From DATLWN01 sp964422615 (lineage in GTDB: Bacteria > Pseudomonadota > Zetaproteobacteria > Mariprofundales > Mariprofundaceae), in contig CAYRBJ010000001.1 of assembly GCA_964422615.1 (NCBI GenBank), forward strand, positions 62,001 through 126,000: a stretch of DNA of 64,000 nucleotides. The letters are read 5' to 3'. Within the stretch, counting starts at the first letter, position 1. Every line of letters begins with the position of its first letter. A program made the translations under genes and the position numbers. The notes beneath the pieces are model-generated. The model made no database searches. It was not told the DNA's origin and saw nothing but the letters and a program-made list of their open reading frames with translations. Shown here piece after piece: positions 27,120 through 36,154 of the stretch.

Positions 27120-28415
27120 ATGCGTAAATTTTTGATGGCCATACCCTTGGCGCTTGCCTTGGCGTACGTTGGCACAGGTGTCGCGCAAGCGGCATCGCTT
27201 GATAACATCCTGAACGGCGTCCAGGTGGACGGCAAGGTCCGTGCCTACCGTTTCACCCGTCAGTTCAGCCCAAATGACAACATTGGCACCGACAAGCAGG
27301 ACGTAAGTTCGTTCAGCCTGGCCGGTATCCTGAACCTGCATACCGACGCAGCCGCCGATGGCTGGGGCTTCGGTGTCACCGGCATGACCGCCCAGTCTCT
27401 TGGCCTGAATAGCGGTCGAGTTGACTCAACCCTGATGGGCAAGCAGAGCCAGTACTCGGTTCTCGGCCAGCTGTACCTGCAGTACCGCCAGCCGTTGTAC
27501 ATGGTGCGTGCCGGTGATCAGGAGCTGAGCACCCCATGGATGGGCGGTTCCGACTCGCGCGTGCTGCCGGCGACCTACCAGGCTGTGCTGCTGCAGATCA
27601 ACCCGATCGACCACCTGCACGTCTATGCCCTGCGTGAGACCGCATGGAAGAGCCGTACTTCCAGCAACTACTTCCAGAACAACCTGTACTATGCCTCAAC
27701 CTGGGGTGGTGATGACATGGATGGTGGTGGTCCAGCCGTCATGGGCACTACAGCCCAGAGGTTCAGCGGCACCCTGGCCGCAGGCGCCGACTACAAGGCC
27801 AACGGCCTGAAGGCCCGCCTGTGGTACTACGACTTCTACAGCTTCGCCAACATGTTTTACGGTGAGGCCACCTACACCTACAAGACCGGTACCGGCTACA
27901 ATCCGTTCGTCGGCGTCCAGGGTCTGACGGAGAACCTCAGCGCCAGCAAGAGCTTCTTGGGTTCAAAAGTGAACTCACGGGTTGCAGGCTTCAAGGTCGG
28001 TGTCACCGTCCCGCACGGCCAGATCTTCGTGGCCTATGACAATGTGAACTACGATACATCTGCCTACGGTAGTGGCGCCATCGTCTCCCCGTTCACCGCG
28101 AGCTACGCCACGGATCCGCTGTGGACCACCTCGATGATCCGCGGTCTGGTCGAGCTTGGGCCCGGCCATGCCTGGAAGGTCAAGGGTACGTACAAGCTGT
28201 TTAACAACCATCTGCGCCTGATGGCTGCCTATGCCAAGTACACTACGAAGCTCAAAGGCAACAGCACCAACACCTACGGAGATATCACCTGGTTCTTCGG
28301 TGGCCGCTACAAGGGTCTGTCACTGCGCGACCGTATCGAGTATAGCCACGGCAAGCTCGCCAACGGCTCCAACTCGTTTACCTACAACCGTGTGATGGCC
28401 GAATACGACTTCTAA
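27120..28415 (+). CDS. Outer-membrane porin
   Basis: A 431-residue outer-membrane beta-barrel. Signal peptide MRKFLMAIPLALALAYVGTG ends VAQA-A near residue 23. Alternating hydrophobic/polar strands rich in Tyr, Gly and Asn run throughout, and the protein ends in EYDF with a terminal Phe, the signal for barrel assembly. The length and the GLNLHTDAAADGWGFG/QVDGKVRAY style resemble OprD-type porins, but the substrate is unknown. GAGGAG lies nine bases before the ATG. It has a long structured leader and a strong terminator, so it is a single-gene unit probably expressed at high level. Confidence 0.85.
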   Translation: MRKFLMAIPLALALAYVGTGVAQAASLDNILNGVQVDGKVRAYRFTRQFSPNDNIGTDKQDVSSFSLAGILNLHTDAAADGWGFGVTGMTAQSLGLNSGRVDSTLMGKQSQYSVLGQLYLQYRQPLYMVRAGDQELSTPWMGGSDSRVLPATYQAVLLQINPIDHLHVYALRETAWKSRTSSNYFQNNLYYASTWGGDDMDGGGPAVMGTTAQRFSGTLAAGADYKANGLKARLWYYDFYSFANMFYGEATYTYKTGTGYNPFVGVQGLTENLSASKSFLGSKVNSRVAGFKVGVTVPHGQIFVAYDNVNYDTSAYGSGAIVSPFTASYATDPLWTTSMIRGLVELGPGHAWKVKGTYKLFNNHLRLMAAYAKYTTKLKGNSTNTYGDITWFFGGRYKGLSLRDRIEYSHGKLANGSNSFTYNRVMAEYDF

Positions 28416-28435
28416 GTCGACGAAGGCCAACAATG

Positions 28436-28469
28436 AAAAAGCCCCCGCTTCAACAGCGGGGGCTTTTTT
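28436..28469 (+). terminator. Strong Rho-independent terminator after porin
   Basis: GCCCCCGCT (28441-28449) pairs perfectly with AGCGGGGGC (28455-28463) around a 5-base loop, followed by six T and preceded by five A. It therefore could work in both directions. Confidence 0.93.
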
Positions 28470-28655
28470 CGCATATCGACTTATTTCCTCTCATGAGCAG
28501 ACCGAAAGGAAAAGGCGGCCTGCGGATGATCGTGTGGCCCGTAAAGCTGGAGCTCGGAGAAAAACCCCGAGACGCACTGGATCGCCGCCGTCATCAGCGC
28601 CGATGTCGATTCGGAGCCCGAGGTTACGGACCAATGTCTGTCCGACTGAAGATGG

Positions 28656-29009
28656 TCAATCGTCCTTGAGAAGATCGCCCAATCCTGCGAACGGCTTGTA
28701 ACTCGAATGCCCTGCTTCGTGTTCGACGCTTCCCGACGGCGCATCACCGACAAACTTCGCGTGCTCCTGCTCGTGGCAGTAGAGGCATAGCAGCTCCCAG
28801 TTGCTGCCGTCGGGCGGGTTATTGTCATGGTTGTGGTCCTTGTGATGCACAGTCAGCTCGCGCAACTTCCTGCCCTCGAATTCGCGACCGCAACGGCCGC
28901 AGACATGCGGGAACAGTTTCAGCGCCTGCTCGCGGTAGCTTCGCTGGCGCGCAGCCCGCGCCTCGGCGATGATCCGCTCGGCTTTCGATTTTTCGTCGGT
29001 GTTAGTCAT
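28656..29009 (-). CDS. HNH nuclease, YajD-like
   Basis: A 117-residue HNH endonuclease-fold protein. Zinc-type CxxC pairs appear as VCGRCGREF (about residues 36-44) and LLCLYCHEQEH (about 73-83), framing the catalytic LTVHHKDHNHDNNPPDGSNW. The layout matches E. coli YajD. Its role is unknown, and nothing nearby suggests homing or a toxin pair. It lies alone between the porin terminator and prlC, transcribed leftward. Confidence 0.85.
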   Translation of the reverse strand: MTNTDEKSKAERIIAEARAARQRSYREQALKLFPHVCGRCGREFEGRKLRELTVHHKDHNHDNNPPDGSNWELLCLYCHEQEHAKFVGDAPSGSVEHEAGHSSYKPFAGLGDLLKDD

Positions 29010-29094
29010 TCAATCTTCAAGATTTCGCTGACAAAGTGCTCTTACTCCAGGCATCCACGCCTTCCGTCCTGCGGGCCGCCGTTTACCGGCGTTC

Positions 29095-29117
29095 AAATCC
29101 GCTATCACTGCGGATTT
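29095..29117 (-). terminator. Hairpin at the end of prlC
   Basis: AAATCCGC and GCGGATTT flank a 7-base loop containing the prlC stop codon. On either strand the stem ends in TTT, so weak bidirectional termination is possible. Confidence 0.4.
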
Positions 29118-31141
29118 ATGATACCCGAGTAGCGCAGCAGCGCGTCCACCGTTGGTTTGCGGCCGCGGAAGGCGATATAGGCGTCCATGATGTCGCGGCT
29201 GCCGCCGACGGCCAGCACCTCATCCCGGAAGCGCTCGGCCGTCGCCGCATCGGTGATGCCCGCTTCCTCGAAGGCGGAGAAGGCATCGGCGCTCAGCACC
29301 TCGGCCCACTTGTAGCTGTAGTAGCCGGCGCCGTAACCGCCGGCGAAGATGTGCGAGAAGCCGTTCTGGAAGCGGTTGAAGGCGGGCGGGATCAGCACCG
29401 CCACCTCGCGGCGCACGCGGTCGATCACGTCCTGCACGCTTTCGCTGCCGCCCGGCTCGAAGCCCGCGTGCAGCTCCATGTCGAACAGCGAGAACTCGAT
29501 CTGGCGCAGCATCATCATGCCCGACTGGAAGTTCTTCGCCGCCAGCATGCGTTCGAACAGCTCATCCGGCAGCGTTTCTCCGGTCTGGTAATGGCGGGCG
29601 AACAGGTCGACGGCCTCGCGCTGCCAGCAGAAGTTCTCCATGAACTGGCTCGGCAGTTCCACCGCATCCCACGGCACGCCGCGGATGCCGGAGACACCCA
29701 GCGTCTCGATACGCGTCAGCATGTGGTGCAGGCCGTGGCCAAACTCGTGAAACAGCGTGTTGACCTCGTCGTGGGTCCACAACGCTGGCTTGTCGCCGAC
29801 CGGCGCATCGAAGTTGCATGTCAGGTAGGCTACCGGCAGCTGCAGCGAGCCGGACGGCTTGCGCCAGCGGCTGATGCACTCGTCCATCCAGGCCCCGCCG
29901 CGCTTGTGCGGTCGGGCATAAGGGTCGAAATAGAAGGCGGCGACTTGTTCCCCGCCCCTGCATAGCTCGAAATAGCGGACGCTCTTATGCCATTTCGGCA
30001 CCGCGCGGTTCTCGCGCACCGTCAGACCATACAGGCGGCCTACCAATGCGAACAGGCCATCGAGCACGTTCTGCTCGGGAAAGTAGGGCTTCAGTTCCTC
30101 TTGGGAAATCGAGAAGGTCTTGTGGCGTAGTCTCTCGGAGGCGAAAGGGATGTCCCAGGCCGCCAGTTCCGCCAGCCCCAGTTCGGCGGCGGCAAACTGC
30201 TTCAACTCGGCCAGTTCCTGTTCGGCCATCGGCCGGCTTCTCGCTGCCAGTTCGCGCAGGAACGACTTCACCGCGGCAGGGCTTTCAGCCATCTTCGCTG
30301 CCAGCGAATATTCGCCGTAATTGGCGAAGCCGAGAAGCCGTGCGGCCTCGCGGCGCAGTGCCAGGATTTCGTCCATCACCGGACCATTGTCCAGATCGCC
30401 GGAGGATGCCCGCGTCGAAAAGGCGCGGTACATGCGCTCGCGCAGTTCACGCGCCTCGGCGTATTGCATGAACGGGATGTAGGACGGGGCATCCAGCGTG
30501 AACAGCCAGCCAGCCTTGTCTACCTCCTTCGCTCGCTGCGCAGCCGCCTCGCGGATCGAGTCTGGAAGGCCTGCAAGCTGTCCCTCATCGGTCAGGTGCA
30601 GTTCAAAGGCGCGGGTCGCATCCAAGATGTGCTGTTCGAAGATCGTAGACAGCTTCGACAGGCGCATCTGGATGGCTTTGAAGCGCTCACGCGCCGCACC
30701 CGTAAGCTCCGCGCCGCCGAGGCGGAAGTCGCGCAGTGTATGTTCGATGACGGCGCGGCGCTCCTCGCCGAGACCTGTAAACATGTCGCTGTCCCTGAGC
30801 TGCCTGACGGCCGCGTACAGTGCCTCGTTCTGGGCCAGTTCCGCCTGGTACTCGGCCAGCCTCTGAATGCCCTGCTGGTAGGCCTCACGCAAGGATTCGG
30901 AATCGCAGACGTTGTTCAGGTGCGACACCGGACCCCACACCCGTTCCAGGTGCTCCTCCATCTCCTCCAGCGGTTGCATCAGCGATGTCCAGTCGGGCCT
31001 TTCCGGGCCGGTCAGAGCGGTGAGTTTCGCGCGATTGTCGGCAAGGACATGCTCCAGGGCCGGCAGCGCATGCTCGGAACGGATGGCCTCGAATGGCGGC
31101 AGGGTGTAAGCGGTCAGCAGGGGGTTGTCGTGTGCGTTCAT
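29105..31141 (-). CDS. prlC: Oligopeptidase A (M3 metallopeptidase)
   Basis: Cytosolic zinc oligopeptidase that finishes peptide degradation, 678 residues like E. coli PrlC. The zinc motif HEFGHGLHHML is near residues 463-473, with the conserved downstream SQFMENFCW. The family start NPLLTAYTLPPFEAI sets the ATG at 31141; an upstream in-frame ATG at 31183 is less likely, and neither has a strong ribosome site. A terminator-like hairpin reading in the same direction lies only about 40 bp upstream, so its promoter should be very close to the gene. Confidence 0.93.
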   Translation of the reverse strand: MNAHDNPLLTAYTLPPFEAIRSEHALPALEHVLADNRAKLTALTGPERPDWTSLMQPLEEMEEHLERVWGPVSHLNNVCDSESLREAYQQGIQRLAEYQAELAQNEALYAAVRQLRDSDMFTGLGEERRAVIEHTLRDFRLGGAELTGAARERFKAIQMRLSKLSTIFEQHILDATRAFELHLTDEGQLAGLPDSIREAAAQRAKEVDKAGWLFTLDAPSYIPFMQYAEARELRERMYRAFSTRASSGDLDNGPVMDEILALRREAARLLGFANYGEYSLAAKMAESPAAVKSFLRELAARSRPMAEQELAELKQFAAAELGLAELAAWDIPFASERLRHKTFSISQEELKPYFPEQNVLDGLFALVGRLYGLTVRENRAVPKWHKSVRYFELCRGGEQVAAFYFDPYARPHKRGGAWMDECISRWRKPSGSLQLPVAYLTCNFDAPVGDKPALWTHDEVNTLFHEFGHGLHHMLTRIETLGVSGIRGVPWDAVELPSQFMENFCWQREAVDLFARHYQTGETLPDELFERMLAAKNFQSGMMMLRQIEFSLFDMELHAGFEPGGSESVQDVIDRVRREVAVLIPPAFNRFQNGFSHIFAGGYGAGYYSYKWAEVLSADAFSAFEEAGITDAATAERFRDEVLAVGGSRDIMDAYIAFRGRKPTVDALLRYSGIINPQ

Positions 31142-31181
31142 GGGCCGAAGCATGCCGGTGTAAGCGGTGCTGGCAAGGCAC

Positions 31182-31210
31182 AAAAAAAGCGGCAGCCCGA
31201 AGGCTGCCGC
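31182..31210 (-). terminator. Terminator-like hairpin upstream of prlC
   Basis: A perfect 9-bp stem GCGGCAGCC/GGCTGCCGC with a 4-base loop. On the minus strand it is followed by seven T. It would stop leftward transcription just before prlC: either insulation from antisense reading across the SDR gene, or an attenuator if the prlC promoter lies further right. Confidence 0.8.
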
Positions 31211-31263
31211 TACTGGAGGAGAATTAGATACTCAGAAGGTTCTTCCTGGAGCGGAAAATTTCA

Positions 31264-31277
31264 GTGTCCTGGGACAC
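31264..31277 (+). promoter_or_regulatory. Palindromic operator candidate upstream of SDR gene
   Basis: GTGTCC-TG-GGACAC, a symmetric 14-mer in the 270-bp gap between prlC and the divergent SDR gene. The spacing suits a dimeric repressor such as a TetR-type protein, but no such gene is nearby. Confidence 0.35.
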
Positions 31278-31413
31278 AAGTTTCCGTTCCATGGCCGTAC
31301 GGTGCCACGCCGGTATGTAATCGGCCGTGAACGACCCGTTAATTTTTGTTCACTGGGGATCCCAGCTTGTGGGGCGACCGCATGCCGCCTACAGTCAGAT
31401 AACGGGGGCGGCG

Positions 31414-32046
31414 ATGAAGGTAGTGGTGGTCGGTGCCACGGGCACCATCGGAAAAGCGGTGTGTGAGGCGTTGGGCAAACGCCATGAGATACTGTGCGTC
31501 GGTCACACGAAAGGCGATTTCCATGTGAACATGACCTCCGGCGAATCCATCGAGCGCATGTTCCGCAACACAGGCAGTTTCGATGCTCTGGTGTGTACCG
31601 CGGGCCTGGTCAAGTTCGGGAAGCTCTCGGAGCTGTCGGAGGCCGATTTTGTTTCCGGCGTCGAGCACAAGCTGATGGGACAGGTCAATCTGGTACGCAT
31701 CGGGCTGCAATATGTGCATGCCGGGGGCTCCTTCACGTTGACCAGCGGTATCCTGGCCCGGGAGCCGATGCCCGGCAGTGCCGCCATTGCCATGGTCAAT
31801 GGCGGCATCGAGTCCTTTGTGCGCGCCGCGGCGCTGGAGATGCCGAACAAGGTGCGCATCAATGCGGTCAGCCCTATTTTCGTCAAGGAGACGATGTTGA
31901 CGATGGGCATGGGCGACCTCGGTGGCATGCCGGCCAGCGATACTGCCCGCGCCTATGTCGAGGCGGTAGAGAAGCGGCACCATGGCGAGGTGCTGGATGT
32001 GCGCCAGTATGCGGGTCAGGAGGGTGCCAGCTCCGTTGTCATCTGA
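31414..32046 (+). CDS. Short-chain dehydrogenase/reductase
   Basis: A 210-residue SDR with the glycine-rich cofactor loop VVVGATGTIGKAV at the N-terminus (residues 3-15). It is a short variant: the strand-4 motif reads VCTAGLVKFG instead of NAG, and the classical YxxxK is not plain (TSGILAREPM...AMVNGGIESF). The ATG at 31414 was preferred over one 87 bp upstream since the Rossmann strand should start at the N-terminus; GGGGGCGG precedes it. The substrate is unknown. It converges with pyrK, leaving 13 bp. Confidence 0.8.
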   Translation: MKVVVVGATGTIGKAVCEALGKRHEILCVGHTKGDFHVNMTSGESIERMFRNTGSFDALVCTAGLVKFGKLSELSEADFVSGVEHKLMGQVNLVRIGLQYVHAGGSFTLTSGILAREPMPGSAAIAMVNGGIESFVRAAALEMPNKVRINAVSPIFVKETMLTMGMGDLGGMPASDTARAYVEAVEKRHHGEVLDVRQYAGQEGASSVVI

Positions 32047-32059
32047 GCGGGAAAAGCCT

Positions 32060-32932
32060 TTAAGCGAACCCGGGCAGGATATCGGCCGGGAACACCGGCC
32101 CGTCCACGCAGACGCGTCGGTAGTATTCCCGGCCGTCCTCGATCGTCTTGACCACACAGCCAGCGCAGCCACCGAGACCGCAGGCCATGTATTCCTCCAG
32201 GCTCAGCTGCGTCGGGATATCCAGTTCGCGGCCCAGCTTCGCCACCGCATGCAGCATCGCATGCGGGCCGCAGGCCAGCAGCATGGTGCGTTGCCGCTCC
32301 GCTGCATCCAGCGCCTCTAGATAGGTACGGGCCAGATCCGGCACATGACCGGCGAAGCAGCCGTAGATGCCGGCGTTCGAGGCCAGGCGCGAGGGCACGT
32401 CCCAGTCCTCCAGCGAGGTGATGCCGAGGATCGTGTTGCCATTGAGACCGGGCAACATGAAGCCGCTCGGTTTCAGCGCAAACGGAAATGGCACCTCGGA
32501 ACCGGCGAATAGCACTGCATCTGCCCGTCCTCGCAGCCACTGGGCGGCGAAGATCATCGGCGGGATGCCGACGCCGCCGCCGATCAGCACGTAACGCCGG
32601 CCGCTCTCTTCCAGGTCGAACGGGCGGCCGATCGGGCCCATGCAGGCCAAAGATTCGCCGGCCTTGCGCCCGGCCAGCAGTTCCGTGCCCTCACCGACAG
32701 TTTTGACCAGCAGGTCCAGGTGTCCAGCAGCCGCGTCCGTATGCATGATCGACAGCGGCCGGCGCATCGGCCGCTCTTCGCTGACGCGCAGATGCACGAA
32801 CTGGCCGGGCAGGGCCGAGGCGGCGATCTCGGGGGCCGACAGGCGCAGCAGGAACTGGCCGGCCGGATGACTGGCGTTGGCGATGATCCGGGCTGTTTCC
32901 TCGAAGATGGGGTTGCGGTGCGGTTCAGCCAA
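32060..32932 (-). CDS. pyrK: Dihydroorotate dehydrogenase electron transfer subunit (PyrK-like)
   Basis: FAD and [2Fe-2S] protein that passes electrons from dihydroorotate dehydrogenase B to NAD+. The 290-residue protein has the flavin motif RPLSIM (about residues 58-63), the nucleotide loop LIGGGVGIPPM (about 116-126), and the C-terminal cluster CGLGGCAGC...C (about 247-265). It overlaps pyrC by 8 bp as the last gene of the leftward pyr operon. The catalytic subunit PyrD is not in the window, so pairing is inferred. Confidence 0.9.
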   Translation of the reverse strand: MAEPHRNPIFEETARIIANASHPAGQFLLRLSAPEIAASALPGQFVHLRVSEERPMRRPLSIMHTDAAAGHLDLLVKTVGEGTELLAGRKAGESLACMGPIGRPFDLEESGRRYVLIGGGVGIPPMIFAAQWLRGRADAVLFAGSEVPFPFALKPSGFMLPGLNGNTILGITSLEDWDVPSRLASNAGIYGCFAGHVPDLARTYLEALDAAERQRTMLLACGPHAMLHAVAKLGRELDIPTQLSLEEYMACGLGGCAGCVVKTIEDGREYYRRVCVDGPVFPADILPGFA

Positions 32933-34211
32933 CGACGGCCCCGTCGGCGAACACCACGCGGCCGTCCAGCAGCGTGTGCGTGACGCGGCCTGTCATCTGG
33001 CGCCCATGCCAGGGCGTGTTGCGGCTCCTCGAGAACAGCTTCTCGCGGTCCAGCGTCCAGCGGGCCTGTTCATCGAAGATGGTGATATCCGCCGGGTAAC
33101 CGGGGCCGAGGGTGCCGGCGTCCAGCCCCAGCAAGCGCGCGGGATTGACGGTCATCTTGGCGATCAACTCCGGTAGCGACAGCACCCCGCCGCGCACCAG
33201 ATCCAGCGACACCGGCAGCAGCGTTTCCAGGCCGACGACGCCGAAGGCGGCGCAGGACAGGCCGCAGCGCTTATCGTCCTCGTGGTGCGGTGCATGGTCG
33301 GTGGCGATGGCGTCGATGGTGCCGTCGCCGAGCCCCGCGATGACCGCCAGTCGGTCCGCCTCGGTGCGCAGCGGCGGATTCATCTTGGCATCGGCATTGT
33401 AGTTCAGCACCTCGTCCTCGGTCAGCGCGAAGTGATGGGGTGCGGCCTCGGCCGTCACCTGCAGACCCTGGCGCCTGGCCTGGCGCACCAACTCGACGGC
33501 ACCGGCCGTGGAGATATGGGCCACGTGGTAGCGGGCACCGGCCAGGCGCGCCAGCATGATGTCGCGGGCGACCATGGCATCCTCGCCAGCGGCCGGGATA
33601 CCGGATACGCCCAGTTGGGTGGAGATCCAGCCCTCGTTGACGGCGCCGCCCTCGGTCAGTGCCAGCTCCTCAGCATGCTGGATGACCAGGAAATCGAAGG
33701 TCGAGGCGTATTCAAGGGCCTTGCGCATGACGCCGGCATGCCAGATCGGGCGGCCGTCGTCGGAGAAGGCCACGGCGCCGGCACGTACCAGTTCGCGCAT
33801 CTCGGTCAGTTCCTTGCCCTCGAGGTTCTTCGACACGGCGGCGATCGGATGCACGCGACACAGTCCGACCTCGCGGGCGCGTTCGATGACCTGGCGCACG
33901 ACGCCGGCGTGATCCAGGCGCGGCTGGGTGTTCGGCATACAGGCCATGCTGGTCACGCCGCCGGCCACGGCGGCGCGGGAGCCGGAGGCGATGTCCTCTT
34001 TCCACTCCTGCCCGGGCTCGCGCAGATGCACGTGCATATCCACGAAGCCCGGGCAGACGATCTTGCCGGAAGCATCGATCGTCTCGGCCGCCTTGCCCTT
34101 GAGGGTACCGACACCGGCCACCTTCCCGTTCTCAATCCATACATCGCAGACCTTGTCGATGCCGTTCGCCGGGTCGATGACCCGGCCGCCGGAGATGCGC
34201 AGCATGCTCAT
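32925..34211 (-). CDS. pyrC: Dihydroorotase
   Basis: Zinc amidohydrolase that closes carbamoyl-aspartate to dihydroorotate. It has 428 residues and is of the long type often found with PyrB. The metal motif DMHVHLREPGQ is about residues 57-67, further His in HVAHIST and the catalytic Asp in ATDHAPHH (about 305). The ATG at 34211 overlaps the pyrB stop (ATGA), giving tight coupling. Metal ligands look intact, so it should be active rather than the inactive PyrX form. Confidence 0.95.
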   Translation of the reverse strand: MSMLRISGGRVIDPANGIDKVCDVWIENGKVAGVGTLKGKAAETIDASGKIVCPGFVDMHVHLREPGQEWKEDIASGSRAAVAGGVTSMACMPNTQPRLDHAGVVRQVIERAREVGLCRVHPIAAVSKNLEGKELTEMRELVRAGAVAFSDDGRPIWHAGVMRKALEYASTFDFLVIQHAEELALTEGGAVNEGWISTQLGVSGIPAAGEDAMVARDIMLARLAGARYHVAHISTAGAVELVRQARRQGLQVTAEAAPHHFALTEDEVLNYNADAKMNPPLRTEADRLAVIAGLGDGTIDAIATDHAPHHEDDKRCGLSCAAFGVVGLETLLPVSLDLVRGGVLSLPELIAKMTVNPARLLGLDAGTLGPGYPADITIFDEQARWTLDREKLFSRSRNTPWHGRQMTGRVTHTLLDGRVVFADGAVVG

Positions 34212-35137
34212 TCCTCGCCTCCCCCGCACAGGGCCGTCAGTACCGCCATACGCACGGCTACGCCGTGTTCCACTTGGTCGAGGATGCGGCTGCGCGCCGA
34301 ATCGGCCACGTCGGTGGCGATTTCCACCCCGCGGTTGATCGGCCCCGGGTGCATCACCAGCGCCCCGGCCCCGGCGGCTTCGAGGCGGTGCCTGTTCAGG
34401 CCGTAAGCCTCGTGGTATTCGCGGATCGACGGGAAGTCGCAGTTGCTGGTCAGGCGCTCGGTCTGCACGCGCAGCATATACAGCACGTCGCTGCCCGGGA
34501 TGGCGGCATCGAAATCGTGGAACACCTGGCAGCCGTAGCGCTCAACCTGGGCCGGCAGCAGCGTCTTCGGTGCCACCAGGCGCACGTGGTAGCCCAGGCG
34601 CTGTGCCGCCAGCATGTGCGAGCGGGCCACGCGCGAGTGCGCGATGTCGCCGACGATGGTCACCACGCGCCCGTCCATGTCGCCGATGGCGTGCTTCAAA
34701 GTCAGCAGATCGGTGAGGATCTGGGTCGGATGCTCGTGCGCCCCGTCGCCAGCGTTGATGATGGCGGTGCTTGGCAGGTAGCCGGCGAGGAAATGACAGG
34801 CGCCGGCCAGAGAATGGCGGATCACCAGCGCGTGCGGCTGCATCGCCGCCAGCGTCTGCGCCGTGTCGAGCAGCGTCTCCCCCTTCTTGGTGGCGGAGGT
34901 CGAGGCAGAGATGTTGATGACATCGGCCGACAGGCGCTTGCCGGCGATTTCGAAGCTGGTGCGCGTGCGCGTCGAGTTCTCGAAGAACAGGTTGATCACC
35001 GTCTTGCCGCGCAGGGTCGGCGCCTTCTTGATCGGCCGGCGCGACAGATCGATGAAGGAGTCGCCGAGATTCACCAGGTATTCGATCTGGTAGCGGTCGA
35101 GTTCGGCGATGCCGAACAGGTGCTTCAGCGGCGTCAT
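34208..35137 (-). CDS. pyrB: Aspartate carbamoyltransferase catalytic subunit
   Basis: Joins carbamoyl phosphate and aspartate, the committed pyrimidine step. It has 309 residues with the carbamoyl-phosphate loop FENSTRTRTSFEIA (about 52-65), the HPTQ motif in EHPTQILTDLL (about 135) and HPGPINRG (about 270). No pyrI regulatory subunit adjoins it, and the gene is followed by pyrC, as in non-enteric proteobacteria. The ATG at 35137 overlaps the pyrR stop. Confidence 0.96.
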   Translation of the reverse strand: MTPLKHLFGIAELDRYQIEYLVNLGDSFIDLSRRPIKKAPTLRGKTVINLFFENSTRTRTSFEIAGKRLSADVINISASTSATKKGETLLDTAQTLAAMQPHALVIRHSLAGACHFLAGYLPSTAIINAGDGAHEHPTQILTDLLTLKHAIGDMDGRVVTIVGDIAHSRVARSHMLAAQRLGYHVRLVAPKTLLPAQVERYGCQVFHDFDAAIPGSDVLYMLRVQTERLTSNCDFPSIREYHEAYGLNRHRLEAAGAGALVMHPGPINRGVEIATDVADSARSRILDQVEHGVAVRMAVLTALCGGGEE

Positions 35138-35649
35138 GGGTTCACCTGCTTCTCGATGATGCGCCAGTCGTCGCCATCGTAGCGAAGCTTTACCGAATGC
35201 CCATCCGGGGCCGGATGCGAAAGGCCGGCGACATCGGCAGCGATAGGCAATTGGCGGCCGCCGCGATCCAGCAGCACCGCCAGGCGGATACCGGCCGGCC
35301 GGCCGTAGTCGAACAACTCCCCGAGTGCTGCGCGGATGGTACGCCCGGTGTACAGCACATCGTCGACCAGCCACAGCGTGCGCCCCGACAGGTCGAACGG
35401 CAGGCGGCTGGGCCGCACCTCGGGATTGGGGCCGATGGTGTCCAGATCGTCGCGGTAGAAGCTGATGTCCAGATCGCCGCGATGCACGCTGCTTCCGGCT
35501 GCCGTAAGCAAGCTCTGCAGCCGGTCCGCCACCTGCGAACCGCCGCGACGGATGCCGATCAGCCACACCTCGGGCGCGGCCATGGCTTCGGCCATGCGTT
35601 CCAGCGCCTTATCCACCTCGGTGGCCTTGAAGATGGTGCTCTCAGCCAT
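35134..35649 (-). CDS. pyrR: PyrR bifunctional regulator/uracil phosphoribosyltransferase
   Basis: A 171-residue PRTase-fold protein. The PRPP loop LWLVDDVLYTGRTIRAAL is at about residues 92-109 and the family motif IGIRRGGSQVADRL near 32-45. In Gram-positives PyrR attenuates pyr transcription by binding mRNA; in proteobacteria its RNA target is less clear, and I see no anti-antiterminator structure in the tightly packed upstream genes. It overlaps yqgF by 8 bp. Confidence 0.93.
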   Translation of the reverse strand: MAESTIFKATEVDKALERMAEAMAAPEVWLIGIRRGGSQVADRLQSLLTAAGSSVHRGDLDISFYRDDLDTIGPNPEVRPSRLPFDLSGRTLWLVDDVLYTGRTIRAALGELFDYGRPAGIRLAVLLDRGGRQLPIAADVAGLSHPAPDGHSVKLRYDGDDWRIIEKQVNP

Positions 35650-36154
35650 GGGTGCCCGCCGGGTGTGCGGCCAGATAGTCTTCGAGGATGACGGCGGCAG
35701 CGGTCTGGTCGACGCGGCTGGCCACCTTCTTCTCGCTCAGACCCTGGGCGCGCAGACGCTCCTTGGCCGTCCAGCTGCTCAGGCGCTCGTCCCAGAAGGC
35801 CAGCGGCAGCTCGGTCAGGGCGGAGAGTTCGGCGGCCGCGGTGCGGCAGTCGGTCGCCTGCGGGCCTTCGCTGCCGTCCATGTTGCGCGCCAGGCCCACA
35901 AGCAGGCCCTTGCAGCCATATTCGGCGGCCAATTTCAGCGCTTGCGTCGGCCATGCGCGGTCGCGGCGTTGCAGGCAGGCGATGCCGCGGGCCGAAATGC
36001 CCAGGCGATCGGAGACGGCGACGCCGATGCGCTTGGCGCCGATATCGAGGGCAAGAATGGGAAGGGGAAGCGGGTTGGCAGTGGAATGCTCGGAGGCCGG
36101 GACCAAGGCGGAAGGCCCGGATTCAGAGGTTGAGCAGGATGCGGCTGTCATCAA
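35642..36154 (-). CDS. yqgF: YqgF/RuvX-family RNase H-fold nuclease
   Basis: A 170-residue protein of the family called putative Holliday-junction resolvase and implicated in pre-16S rRNA 5' end maturation. The RNase H-like core starts LALDIGAKRIGVAVSD (about residues 34-49), with WDERLSSWTAKERL near 120-133 and the C-terminal Asp in RVDQTAAAVILEDYL. The open frame starts with ATG ATG at 36154/36151 and runs 32 bp into the preceding gene. The 30-residue Ser/Pro-rich extension before the core is longer than normal, so the true start may be a downstream non-ATG codon. Confidence 0.9.
   Translation of the reverse strand: MMTAASCSTSESGPSALVPASEHSTANPLPLPILALDIGAKRIGVAVSDRLGISARGIACLQRRDRAWPTQALKLAAEYGCKGLLVGLARNMDGSEGPQATDCRTAAAELSALTELPLAFWDERLSSWTAKERLRAQGLSEKKVASRVDQTAAAVILEDYLAAHPAGTHG

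Noticed and set aside
28433..28669. 78-codon open frame after the porin
   Set aside because: It begins inside the porin terminator, has no ribosome site and no family-like sequence.
29080..29120. tRNA 3' half (GTTCAAATCC looks like a T loop)
   Set aside because: No flanking 5-bp T stem, no acceptor stem and no anticodon arm could be built; the bases belong to a hairpin at the end of prlC.
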